The notes under the pieces are model-generated. The model was not told where the DNA came from. It searched no databases and worked only from the letters and a program-made list of their open reading frames with translations. The translations under genes and the position numbers were made by a program. A DNA stretch of 64,000 nucleotides from Manganibacter manganicus (GTDB lineage: Bacteria; Pseudomonadota; Alphaproteobacteria; Rhizobiales; Rhizobiaceae): the NCBI RefSeq assembly GCF_002075885.1, contig NZ_MDET01000060.1:97311-161310 (forward strand). Reading direction: 5' to 3'. Positions 19,552-26,961 of the stretch are shown in pieces; position 1 is the first letter of the stretch, and every line of letters starts with the position of its first letter.

Positions 19552-20505
19552 ATGTCCAGACATGACCGCACCCCTCGCACCGGCGCCGACCGGGCGAACC
19601 TCTATGACGAAATCACCGGCAAAATCATCGCCGAGCTTGAAGCCGGACGTCTCCCCTGGGTCCAGCCATGGGGCACCGCGGCGGCGAAGGCCCCGCTCGG
19701 CCTGCCGAAGAACGCCAGCACCGGCCGTAGCTACAGTGGCATCAACATTCTGATCCTCTGGGGCGCCGTCGTTCAACATGGCTTCTCCGGCCAGGGCTGG
19801 CTCACCTTTCGTCAGGCCCTCTCGCTCGGCGGCAATGTCCGCAAGGGCGAGCGCGGCACCACCGTCGTCTATGCCGACCGCTTCACGCCGGAGGACGAGA
19901 AGCGCCGCGCCCATGAGGCCGGCGAGGAAGCCCACGCGATCCCGTTCCTGAAACGCTTCTCGGTGTTCAACACGGCGCAATGCGAGGGCCTGCCCGATGA
20001 CATCGAGGCGGCCGTGCCCCCTCCGCCGCCCGGCCTCATCGAGCCGAAGGTCGAGGCGCTCATCAAAGCGACGGACATCGACTTCCGTATCAGCGGCAAC
20101 AGGGCGTTCTACGTGCCGTCGCTCGACTATGTGCAAGTGCCTCCGCCGGCCGCCTATTTCGAGCCGATCAACTGGCACCGGACGGCGCTCCATGAACTCG
20201 GTCACGCCAGCGGCGCAGCGCACCGGCTGAACCGGAACCTCTCCGGCTCCTTCGGCACGAAGCTCTATTCGGTCGAGGAAATCACGGCCGAACTGATCTC
20301 CGCATTCTGCTGCGCCTCGCTCGGCATCGTCCCGACCGTGCGCCATGCGGACTATATCGGCTCCTGGCTGGAGGTGCTGCGCGAGGACAATCGCGCCATC
20401 GTCCGCGCCGCCTCGCAGGCCAGCAAGGCGGCGGACTGGCTCCTGTCCTTCCAGCCGGACGCCGAGAACCTGCCCGACGCCGACGACATGCGGAGGGCCG
20501 CATGA
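19552..20505 (+). CDS. ardC: ArdC-like antirestriction protein with zincin domain
   Basis: ArdC-type proteins protect incoming plasmid DNA from host restriction. They have an N-terminal single-strand DNA-binding domain (DUF1738/ArdC-N) and a C-terminal metallopeptidase-like domain. Both are visible in the 317 residues: residues 12-140 with LYDEITGKIIAELEAG and the GINILILWG segment, then the zinc motif His214-Glu-Leu-Gly-His218. It carries a type A structured leader. The next gene overlaps its stop by 4 bp. Early expression in a new recipient is expected from the family; regulation through the leader is inferred. Confidence 0.85.
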   Translation: MSRHDRTPRTGADRANLYDEITGKIIAELEAGRLPWVQPWGTAAAKAPLGLPKNASTGRSYSGINILILWGAVVQHGFSGQGWLTFRQALSLGGNVRKGERGTTVVYADRFTPEDEKRRAHEAGEEAHAIPFLKRFSVFNTAQCEGLPDDIEAAVPPPPPGLIEPKVEALIKATDIDFRISGNRAFYVPSLDYVQVPPPAAYFEPINWHRTALHELGHASGAAHRLNRNLSGSFGTKLYSVEEITAELISAFCCASLGIVPTVRHADYIGSWLEVLREDNRAIVRAASQASKAADWLLSFQPDAENLPDADDMRRAA

Positions 20506-21452
20506 TGCACGCGCTCGCTTTCCCCGGCTTCACGCCCGATCCCGGTCTCGCGGCCGACATCCAGTTGCGCGTCCTCAGTCTCGGCGCGGGCGTCCAGTCC
20601 ACCACGCTCGCCCTGATGGCCGCGCATGGTGAAATCGGCCCCATGCCGGATTGTGCGATCTTCGCCGACACCGGCTGGGAGCCGAAGGCGGTTTATGAGC
20701 ATCTGGCCTGGCTCCGATCGCCCAACGTCCTGCCGTTCCCTGTCCATATCGTCTCGGCCGGGGATTTGCGCGCAGACCTCATCTCCGCCTCGCGCGGTGA
20801 GCGATGGGCATCGATCCCGGCATTCACCCGCACGGTCACGCCCGCCGGCTCCGAACTGCCCGTCTATGACGAGGACGAGAACGGCGACCTTGTTCCCGTC
20901 GGCTCCCGCATTCTCAGGACCGAGCGCATCGGCGTCGGCATGATCCGCCGCCAATGCACCTCTTCCTACAAGATCGTGCCGATCCGCCGGAAGGTGCGCG
21001 AGCTACTCGGCATAGCCGGTCGGCGCTCGCCAGGATCGCCAGTCGCCGAGCAGTGGATCGGTATTTCTCTCGACGAGGCGCTTCGCATGAAGCCGTCCTT
21101 CGAGGACTGGCAGGTCAACCGCTGGCCGCTGATCGAGCGGGGTATGACCCGCAACGATTGCCTGCGCTGGCTCGCGCGGCACGACTATCCGCTGCCTCCC
21201 AAGAGCGCCTGCATCGGCTGCCCGTATCATTCGGATGCAGCGTGGCGCACCCTGCGCGACCAAGATCCCGAGGCGTGGGACGACGCCGTGTCGCTCGACG
21301 CCACGATCCGCACCGGCCTGCGCGGCATTCGTGGCGAAGTCTATCTTCACCGCTCCGCCGTGCCGCTGGGGGAAGCGGACCTGACGACGGCGGCCGATCA
21401 CGGCCAGCTCGATCTCTGGCAGAACGAATGTGAGGGAATGTGCGGAATCTGA
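20502..21452 (+). CDS. PP-loop (PAPS-reductase-like) nucleotide-binding enzyme
   Basis: This 316-residue protein belongs to the adenine nucleotide alpha-hydrolase superfamily. The PP-loop is LSLGAGVQSTTLALM near residues 25-40. Cysteines are grouped: Cys152 in RRQCTSSYK, Cys237 and Cys240 in CIGCPYH, and Cys310 and Cys314 at the C-terminus. This pattern recalls PAPS reductases, tRNA or DNA thiolation enzymes and other Fe-S-dependent PP-loop proteins, but not a complete cysH. The ATGA overlap with ardC suggests a joint role in protecting or modifying element DNA; that is inference. No sulfate-assimilation gene is nearby. Confidence 0.7.
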   Translation: MMHALAFPGFTPDPGLAADIQLRVLSLGAGVQSTTLALMAAHGEIGPMPDCAIFADTGWEPKAVYEHLAWLRSPNVLPFPVHIVSAGDLRADLISASRGERWASIPAFTRTVTPAGSELPVYDEDENGDLVPVGSRILRTERIGVGMIRRQCTSSYKIVPIRRKVRELLGIAGRRSPGSPVAEQWIGISLDEALRMKPSFEDWQVNRWPLIERGMTRNDCLRWLARHDYPLPPKSACIGCPYHSDAAWRTLRDQDPEAWDDAVSLDATIRTGLRGIRGEVYLHRSAVPLGEADLTTAADHGQLDLWQNECEGMCGI

Positions 21453-21534
21453 TCGGCTGAAAGCCGGAAATACGGAAAGCCGGATGTGTGCGTCTGCGCC
21501 AATCCGGCGAGCATGGTGCGTGGCGCTGCCCTCC

Positions 21535-21617
21535 TAGAGTGAGAGGGCGGCGCTTCGCTTCGTGACGGATTGAGATCCGAGAGAGAGCCTCACGGAGTCC
21601 GTCATGGAGCAAAGACC
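21535..21617 (+). promoter_or_regulatory. Structured leader, type A, copy 2 (before parB)
   Basis: TAGAGTGAGAG box at 21535. Stem GACGGA (21564-21569) pairs with TCCGTC (21598-21603), again spanning 40 nt; G-C of the other copies is replaced by A-T on both sides, a compensatory change. GGAG (21606-21609) follows after 2 nt and the ATG is at 21618. Confidence 0.7.
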
Positions 21618-23792
21618 ATGGCCAAGGCCGCTTCCCGCAAGAAGAACCCCGTCGTCGCGATGATCGAGTTTTCCCGCTCGCGCGACATTCCGTTCAACCG
21701 CATCCGGCTGTCGGACAGCAATGTCCGCGAGATCGACGTCGAAAACGGTCTCGACGAGCTGACCCATGACATCGACCGGCGCGAAGACCTCGTGATGGGT
21801 CTCAATGTCCGTGCCATCCTCGACGATGCCGGCGTCGAGACCGGCGATTTCGAGACCCCGGCGGGCGGCCGGCGTTACCGCGCCATCGCCCGCCTTGTCG
21901 CGGCGGGCCGCTTCCCGGCCGATGGGCTGGTCCCCTGCTTGGTCAAGAAAGCCAACGCCAAGACCTCGGCCGTCGACGATTCCTACGCGGAGAACGTCGT
22001 CCGTCTCGCCCTGCATCCGCTCGACCAGTTCAAGGCGTTCAAGCGCATGGTCGACGGCGGCATGTCGAAGGAGGAAGTCGCCGACGCCTATCGCACCACG
22101 CCGCGCTACATTGGCCAGCGGCTCCGCCTCGCCCGCGTCGCGCAGTCCCTGCTGGACGCTTATGCGCGCAGCGAGATGACGCTGGCGATGCTGGAGGCGT
22201 TCACCGTCAACCCGGATCATGCCCGTCAGGAACAGGTCTGGGAGGCGATCCAGCGTTCGCACAATCGCCAGCCCTGGTACATTCGCGACCTCCTCACCGA
22301 AACGACCGTGCCGACTGACGACAAGCGCGCGCAGTTCGTCGGCGTCGAAGCCTATGAGCAGGCCGGCGGCGTGATGCTGCGCGACCTGTTCTCCGACGAG
22401 GACGAGGGCTGGCTGGAAAACCCCGCGCTGCTGGACCGGCTGGTCTCGGACAAGCTGAAGGTCATCGCCGATGAAGTCGCGGCGGAGGGCTGGAAGTGGA
22501 TCGAGATCGATACCGATCTGCCTTACGGCCATGATCGCGGTCTTCGCGTCCTCAACGCCACCTTCCCCGATCTGAGCGAGGAGGATCGCGCCATTCGGGA
22601 GGCACTGCGCGAGGAATACGAGCGGCTCGAGGCGGAACACGCCGATTACGACGAGCTGCCCGATGACATCGACGCGCGCCTCGGCGAGATCGAGGCCGCG
22701 TTGAGCGTCTTCGAGAAGCGCCCGGCCATCTATGACGCTGCCGAGATCGCCCGCGCGGGCGTCTTCATCAGCATCGATCGCGCCGGCCAGCTTGTCGTCG
22801 CTCGCGGCTACGTCCGTCCCGAGGACGAGGCGCCCGTCACTGGCGATGGCGAGGACGCAGCCGGCGATGGCGAGACGGATGCCGAAAGCGGCGCGGTCGC
22901 GGCCCAGGCCAGCGTCCAGCGCGCCGTCATCACCATCGGCGGCGAGCCGGTCGATACGGAGGACGACGAGGATGACGCGATCAAGCCGCTCCCCGAACGG
23001 CTCGTGATCGAACTCACCGCCCATCGCACGCTCGCGCTCCACGACGCGCTCGCCAATAACCCGCATGTCGCGATGACCGCGCTCCTGCACCGCCTGGTCA
23101 TGCAGCGTTATCACTACGCAGCGCCGACCGGCTGCATGGAGATCAGCGTGCGACAGCCGCATCTTGGCGTGCAGGGCAGCGATCTCAGCGACACGCCCTC
23201 GGCCAAGGCCATCGACGAACGCTTCGACGCCTGGAAGGCCGATGTTCCTTCCGACGAAGGCGCGGCCTGGGACTGGATCGCCGCGCTCGACGAGGCGAGC
23301 CGGATGGCGCTGCTGGCCCATTGCGTCAGCTACGGCGTCAACGCCCTCTACGAGCGGCCGAACCCCCACAGCGGTTCCGGCGTTTCGCAGTTCTGCCTTG
23401 ATCGCCGCCTGTCCGGTGCAGACCGGATCGCCCGCGCCACCGGCTTCGACATGGTAGCGGATGGCGGCTGGAGGCCCACGGTCGACAACTATCTCGGCCG
23501 CGTCACCAAGCCCCGCATCCTCGAAGCCGTCCGCGAAGGTGCGGGCGAACGCGCCGCCCAACTCATCGCGCATCTGAAGAAGGGCGACATGGCGAAGGAA
23601 GCCGAACGCCTGCTGGCCGAAACCGGCTGGCTGCCCGAGCCGCTGCGCCTGGTCGAACTCGACGGTGACGCCGCGGACGATGGCGATGCCGGCGACGGCG
23701 AGGCCCTGCCGGACTTCCTGGCAGGCGATGGCGACGAGGACGAAGCCACCGAGGCCGAAGACGAGCACGTCGCTCTCGTCGCAGCCGAATGA
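21618..23792 (+). CDS. Large ParB/Spo0J-type nuclease-domain protein
   Basis: The 724 residues begin with a ParB N-terminal domain (about 25-125, with VREIDVENGLDEL and the GGRRYRAIARL motif), then a helix-turn-helix region (about 135-200, SKEEVADAYRTTPRYIGQRLRLARV). A long extension follows with an acidic Asp/Glu-rich linker (about 400-470), a further globular part and a second acidic tail. This is far longer than a partition ParB (about 300 residues). It lies 16 kb from parA, so it may instead regulate DNA or act as a ParB-type nuclease. The start at 21618 has GGAG 8 bases upstream; a type A leader precedes it. Confidence 0.8.
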   Translation: MAKAASRKKNPVVAMIEFSRSRDIPFNRIRLSDSNVREIDVENGLDELTHDIDRREDLVMGLNVRAILDDAGVETGDFETPAGGRRYRAIARLVAAGRFPADGLVPCLVKKANAKTSAVDDSYAENVVRLALHPLDQFKAFKRMVDGGMSKEEVADAYRTTPRYIGQRLRLARVAQSLLDAYARSEMTLAMLEAFTVNPDHARQEQVWEAIQRSHNRQPWYIRDLLTETTVPTDDKRAQFVGVEAYEQAGGVMLRDLFSDEDEGWLENPALLDRLVSDKLKVIADEVAAEGWKWIEIDTDLPYGHDRGLRVLNATFPDLSEEDRAIREALREEYERLEAEHADYDELPDDIDARLGEIEAALSVFEKRPAIYDAAEIARAGVFISIDRAGQLVVARGYVRPEDEAPVTGDGEDAAGDGETDAESGAVAAQASVQRAVITIGGEPVDTEDDEDDAIKPLPERLVIELTAHRTLALHDALANNPHVAMTALLHRLVMQRYHYAAPTGCMEISVRQPHLGVQGSDLSDTPSAKAIDERFDAWKADVPSDEGAAWDWIAALDEASRMALLAHCVSYGVNALYERPNPHSGSGVSQFCLDRRLSGADRIARATGFDMVADGGWRPTVDNYLGRVTKPRILEAVREGAGERAAQLIAHLKKGDMAKEAERLLAETGWLPEPLRLVELDGDAADDGDAGDGEALPDFLAGDGDEDEATEAEDEHVALVAAE

Positions 23793-23798
23793 CTGAAA

Positions 23799-23835
23799 CG
23801 GCGGGGAGCGGCCGAGGTCGCTTCCCGCCGCCTTT
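23799..23835 (+). terminator. Rho-independent terminator after parB
   Basis: A 12-bp stem with one G-U pair (23799-23810 with 23819-23830, loop of 8) begins 6 bases after the stop and is followed by CCTTT. Confidence 0.65.
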
Positions 23836-23854
23836 GTCGCATCCCCTTCAATCC

Positions 23855-23888
23855 GCCCGGCCTCGCGCCGGGCTTTTCATTTCAGGAG
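23855..23888 (+). promoter_or_regulatory. Terminator-like hairpin abutting a ribosome site (copy 1)
   Basis: GCCCGGC (23855-23861) and GCCGGGC (23867-23873) form a hairpin followed by TTTTCATTTC and directly by the ribosome site AGGAG of the next gene. The same arrangement is repeated at 25710, so it may be an attenuator rather than a simple terminator. Confidence 0.55.
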
Positions 23889-23894
23889 ATCCTC

Positions 23895-24161
23895 ATGGCT
23901 ATCCCCGAACATGCCCGCACGAACTTCAACACCCTGTTGCGCGCGGCCGGCGACGGCAATCTTGCCCTCATGGAGTGCCTGGACGCCACTTCCGGCGAAC
24001 TGCGCTACGTCCTCTGTGCGGTCGGCCGCGACGGAGGCGACATCATCATGACGCCGTTCGGGCACCTGGCGGACGGCAACCCCTATGACGCCTATCTGCC
24101 GCCCGATCCCGATAATCCGGCCGGCTTCCTCACGGCCGCACAATGCCAGGGCACGGCATGA
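23895..24161 (+). CDS. Small conserved ICE protein (DUF6117-like)
   Basis: The 88-residue product (MAIPEHARTNFNTLLRAAGDG at the N-terminus) resembles short proteins of rhizobial integrative elements grouped as DUF6117; I recall the name from the N-terminal motif and cannot confirm it. It contains CLDATSGELRYVLCAV and GGDIIMTPFGHLA. AGGAG precedes the ATG by 7 bases. The next gene overlaps it by 4 bp. No function is known. Confidence 0.6.
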   Translation: MAIPEHARTNFNTLLRAAGDGNLALMECLDATSGELRYVLCAVGRDGGDIIMTPFGHLADGNPYDAYLPPDPDNPAGFLTAAQCQGTA

Positions 24162-24457
24162 TGACCGTCGATGAGATATTCGCCGAGGACCGCCGCAATC
24201 CCCCCGCTGAACGCTCGCTTCCCTGGGAGGAAAACCGCGACGGCCTTGTCGTCGTCGTGGTGCCGAAACCGCATTGGGCTTCCGATATGGTCGCGTTCCG
24301 GCTGACCGATCGCGCCTGGTGCTACTATGCCGACTGGTGCGCGAACGGTCCCGGCGCGCGGTTCTTCGGCCATCCCGACACGCGCGGCGACGACGTGATG
24401 ATGAGATCGCGGGCCATGATCGCCCGCGAACTCGCGGAGGGCCTCTGGGTGCCATGA
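24158..24457 (+). CDS. Hypothetical protein
   Basis: The 99-residue product is not recognised. It has a Trp/Tyr-rich centre (DRAWCYYADWCANGPGARFF) and starts in the stop codon of the preceding gene (ATGA), so the two are coupled. The ATG at 24161, one codon on, is an alternative start. Its stop codon overlaps the first bases of the type B leader of the ardB-like gene. Confidence 0.6.
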   Translation: MMTVDEIFAEDRRNPPAERSLPWEENRDGLVVVVVPKPHWASDMVAFRLTDRAWCYYADWCANGPGARFFGHPDTRGDDVMMRSRAMIARELAEGLWVP

Positions 24458-24548
24458 GAGGCAGAGGGCCTTGGAGCCGGGACAGGTCCGGGCGGTGAAG
24501 AGAGAGCCGGTCGGACTTTTCCCGTTTCGCTCTCTGGAGACGCCTCCC
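24457..24548 (+). promoter_or_regulatory. Structured leader, type B, copy 1 (before ardB/klcA)
   Basis: The leader begins with an AGAGGCAGAG box. A stem AGAGAGC (24501-24507) pairs with GCTCTCT (24529-24535) and is followed directly by the ribosome site GGAG (24536-24539). The ATG is at 24549. It shares the opening box and the GAGAGAG strand with the type A leaders, but the stem is different; its closest match is the leader at 26866. Confidence 0.6.
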
Positions 24549-24971
24549 ATGTCCAATGATACGCTCGTGAAACCCTCCGCCACCCTCGTTCCCGAGGATC
24601 GGCGCGAGATGTTCCTGCCGACCCTGTTCGGCCTGCCGCTCCTGATCGTGGCCGAGAATGCGGTCTATTCCCTGATGGACCGCCTCAGCCCGCAGGACTA
24701 TGGCGGCGGCTTCTGGAACTTCTATGAGATCGACGGGCAGCCGTTGTTCCTCGCACCAACCTCGAAGCCGCGTTTCCGCATCGAAAGCGAAATCACGGAA
24801 TATCGCGGCGAGGTTTCGGCCGAGGCGGCAGGCATCATCGCCACGCTTTTCGCCTTCTCGCATCTGTCGTTCCGGTTCGAGTCCGACTTTCTCGCGCAAG
24901 GCTATGAGCGGCTTTACGGCTATCTCGACGGCCACCCCGAGGCGTCGGCGATATTCCAGGCCATCGATTGA
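24549..24971 (+). CDS. ArdB/KlcA family antirestriction protein
   Basis: The 140-residue product matches ArdB/KlcA proteins, which block type I restriction in vivo without mimicking DNA. Seen landmarks are FLPTLFGLP near residue 22, YSLMDRLSPQDYGGGFWNFYE in the centre, and the EAAGIIATLFAFSHL helix, then a C-terminal AIFQAID. Length is typical. It has its own structured leader (type B) and is followed by a strong terminator, so it looks like a single-gene unit. Together with ArdC it gives the element two antirestriction mechanisms. Confidence 0.85.
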   Translation: MSNDTLVKPSATLVPEDRREMFLPTLFGLPLLIVAENAVYSLMDRLSPQDYGGGFWNFYEIDGQPLFLAPTSKPRFRIESEITEYRGEVSAEAAGIIATLFAFSHLSFRFESDFLAQGYERLYGYLDGHPEASAIFQAID

Positions 24972-24978
24972 CCGGTCC

Positions 24979-25010
24979 ATGCGCCCCATCATCCGGTGGG
25001 GCGCATTTTT
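24979..25010 (+). terminator. Rho-independent terminator after ardB/klcA
   Basis: ATGCGCCCC (24979-24987) pairs with GGGGCGCAT (24998-25006), a perfect 9-bp stem, followed by TTTT. It begins 8 bases after the stop. Confidence 0.8.
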
Positions 25011-25041
25011 CGTGCTGGCCACGGCCGTCATCCGAAGAGAG

Positions 25042-25123
25042 AGAGGCAGAGGCCGGTCGGCCTGTCCGTGACGGGTTACGAGGTGGAGGAGAGGCTTCCG
25101 CCGCCCGTCGCGGAGTTGATCCG
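25042..25123 (+). promoter_or_regulatory. Structured leader, type A, copy 3 (before the gene at 25124)
   Basis: AGAGGCAGAG box at 25042. Stem GACGGG (25070-25075) pairs with CCCGTC (25104-25109), span 40 nt; GGAG (25112-25115) follows after 2 nt; the ATG is at 25124. The last 25 bases are almost identical to the ardC leader. Confidence 0.7.
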
Positions 25124-25681
25124 ATGACCATTGCCCGCCAATCCCGCGTCGCCCCGATCGGCGCCATTCTCGCCCGGCATGTCCTGCCGACCCTGCAACG
25201 CGCACAGAAACTCCCGTTGCGGATCTCCTGCATCGGCACCGCCTATTATGAGGGGATGGATGACGCCGATGGTTTCGACCAGATCGTCGCCATCGGCGAA
25301 TGCCCGTCCCCCGAAGACGCCATGTCGCTCGCCAGCCGCCGCGTCGCGGCCGGCGACATCCGCGTCGGCACCGACGAGATGCTGCGCTTGCGCCCGCGCA
25401 TCATCGTCATTCAGGACAGCGACCAGGGCCTTGTCATTGCAGGAATGATCCGGGCCGGGATCGTCCTCTGGCAGCAGCCCGTCGCATCCGACGCCGAGGC
25501 CCGCCGTGTCGTGACCGAGGCCAGCAAGCTGCGCGGCGCGGCCTTCACCGCGTCCGGTCGCGGCGAGCACGCCTCGGCCCGCGAACATCGCTACCGCGCC
25601 AGCCAGCTTGAAGCGCGGTTGGTCGATGCGCTCTGGCGCGAGACGGCGGCCGAGCTTCTGCGAATGCCGCTGGCCGCCTGA
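25124..25681 (+). CDS. Hypothetical protein with structured leader
   Basis: The 185-residue product is not recognised. It starts MTIARQSRVAPIGAILARHVLP, has a region rich in beta-strand-forming residues (RISCIGTAYYEGMDD, RIIVIQDSDQGLVIAGMI) and a charged helical C-terminus. Because it carries the same type A leader as ardC and parB, it is probably expressed under the same conditions. The start at 25124 is set by GGAG 8 bases upstream. Confidence 0.65.
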   Translation: MTIARQSRVAPIGAILARHVLPTLQRAQKLPLRISCIGTAYYEGMDDADGFDQIVAIGECPSPEDAMSLASRRVAAGDIRVGTDEMLRLRPRIIVIQDSDQGLVIAGMIRAGIVLWQQPVASDAEARRVVTEASKLRGAAFTASGRGEHASAREHRYRASQLEARLVDALWRETAAELLRMPLAA

Positions 25682-25709
25682 CTTCCAACCACGCTTTTCC
25701 ATCCATTCG

Positions 25710-25744
25710 ACCCGGCCCTGCGCCGGGTTTTCCATTTCAGGAGC
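25710..25744 (+). promoter_or_regulatory. Terminator-like hairpin abutting a ribosome site (copy 2)
   Basis: ACCCGGC (25710-25716) and GCCGGGT (25722-25728) form a hairpin followed by TTTCCATTTC and then AGGAG, the ribosome site of the gene at 25750. Near-identical to the element at 23855. Confidence 0.55.
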
Positions 25745-25749
25745 CTGAC

Positions 25750-26166
25750 ATGGCCAACTACCTTACGCATTTCTCGTGCCTGCTTAACGTCGGCACACCC
25801 GAAAACGCCGCTCGCGCGCTCGAACTCTACAACAAGCTCTCCGAGGAAGGAGCGTCCGAGGAGCCTCCCTCCGAGGGCTTTCTTCTCTCGATCGAACCCC
25901 AATATGGGGGGACCGAGCTTTGGATGCGCCATGACGAGACCGGCGATCCCGCGCGCATGATCCAGTTCGTCACGATCTGCGCGACCGAGTTCGGTCTGAC
26001 AGGTCGTTGGGGCTTCCAATACGCCAACCTCTGCTCGCGGCCCCGCCTCGACGGCTTTGGCGGCGGCGCTCATGTCATCGACCTCGCCACCGGCGAGACG
26101 GTCGCCTGGATCTATACCGATGGCTGGCTCGACAAGGTGCTGCGCGGAGGCGATCCCGATGCCTGA
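25750..26166 (+). CDS. Hypothetical protein
   Basis: The 138-residue product is not recognised. The sequence LTHFSCLLNVGTPENAARALELYNKL at the start, GGTELWMRHDETGDP in the middle, and LATGETVAWIYTDGWLDKVL at the end suggest an alpha/beta fold with an acidic surface. Its stop overlaps the next gene, so they are probably coupled. Small acidic proteins of this kind in mobile elements are sometimes DNA mimics or anti-defence factors; there is no direct evidence here. Confidence 0.6.
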   Translation: MANYLTHFSCLLNVGTPENAARALELYNKLSEEGASEEPPSEGFLLSIEPQYGGTELWMRHDETGDPARMIQFVTICATEFGLTGRWGFQYANLCSRPRLDGFGGGAHVIDLATGETVAWIYTDGWLDKVLRGGDPDA

Positions 26167-26803
26167 GATCATCGAAACCACCGTCTATCAGCTCGGCGAG
26201 CTTTCCGACGCCGCCAAGGACATCGCGCGCGCCTGGTATCGTGAAGGCGGCTTCGACTACGAGTGGTATGATTCCGTCTTCGAGGATTTCCAGCGCATCG
26301 CGAAAATCCTCGGTATCTGCCTGAAAACCCGGTCCGTCCGCCTCATGGGCGGCGGCACCCGGCAGGAGCCGCAGATCGCGTTCACCGGCTTCTGGTCGCA
26401 GGGCAATGGCGCCAGCTATCAGGCGTTTTATGCCTTTCGCAAAAACGCCACCCGCGAAATTCGCGAGTACGCGCCGAAAGACACCCGCCTTCACGCCATC
26501 GCCGATGACCTGCTGGCGATCCAGCGCCGCAATTTCTATCAGCTCCGCGCCGATGTCAGTCATCGAGGCCGCTATTCCCATGAATATTGCATGGCGATCT
26601 CGGTCGAGCGGGACAGCCCCACGTATCAGGACATGACGGCCGATGCAGAAGACGCCGTGATCGAGGCGCTGCGTGATCTCGCCCGTTGGCTCTACCGGCA
26701 GCTCGAACGCGAATACGAATACCTCAGTTCGGACGAGGCCGTGGACGAGACGATCACCGCCAACCAATACACCTTCACCGAAACCGGACGCCGTTTCGGC
26801 TGA
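26159..26803 (+). CDS. Conserved hypothetical protein
   Basis: The 214-residue product begins MPEIIETTVYQLGELSDAAKD and contains FDYEWYDSVFEDFQRIAKILG. Similar proteins in databases are sometimes labelled as antitoxin of a stability system; I cannot confirm this and see no toxin gene beside it. It overlaps the previous gene by 8 bp. A perfect 10-bp terminator stem lies just after its stop. Confidence 0.6.
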   Translation: MPEIIETTVYQLGELSDAAKDIARAWYREGGFDYEWYDSVFEDFQRIAKILGICLKTRSVRLMGGGTRQEPQIAFTGFWSQGNGASYQAFYAFRKNATREIREYAPKDTRLHAIADDLLAIQRRNFYQLRADVSHRGRYSHEYCMAISVERDSPTYQDMTADAEDAVIEALRDLARWLYRQLEREYEYLSSDEAVDETITANQYTFTETGRRFG

Positions 26804-26808
26804 CCTCG

Positions 26809-26845
26809 ACAAGCGCCCCGCCACACGGCCGGGCGCTTGTTTCAT
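26809..26845 (+). terminator. Rho-independent terminator
   Basis: ACAAGCGCCC (26809-26818) pairs with GGGCGCTTGT (26831-26840), a perfect 10-bp stem, followed by TTCAT. Confidence 0.65.
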
Positions 26846-26865
26846 GTCGGCTATCGCCACGGCTG

Positions 26866-26961
26866 TAGAGGCAGAGAGTGGCCGGGACGGGTTTGAGCCC
26901 GTCCGGTCCGAGAGAGAGCGCCGGCGGGCTTGCCCGTTTCCGCTCTCCCGAGGACTTCCCA
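26866..26961 (+). promoter_or_regulatory. Structured leader, type B, copy 2 (before the helicase gene)
   Basis: TAGAGGCAGAG box, then a small hairpin GACGGG / CCCGTC, then the stem GAGAGCG (26914-26920) with CGCTCTC (26941-26947), which encloses an inner CGGGC / GCCCG stem. GAGGA (26950-26954) is the ribosome site for the ATG at 26962. The overall design matches the ardB/klcA leader. Confidence 0.6.

Noticed and set aside
21534..23768. Long open frame on the minus strand opposite the parB-like gene (744 codons)
   Set aside because: It is an antisense shadow of a high-GC gene: no ribosome site and composition typical of the opposite strand. The forward frame has clear ParB motifs.
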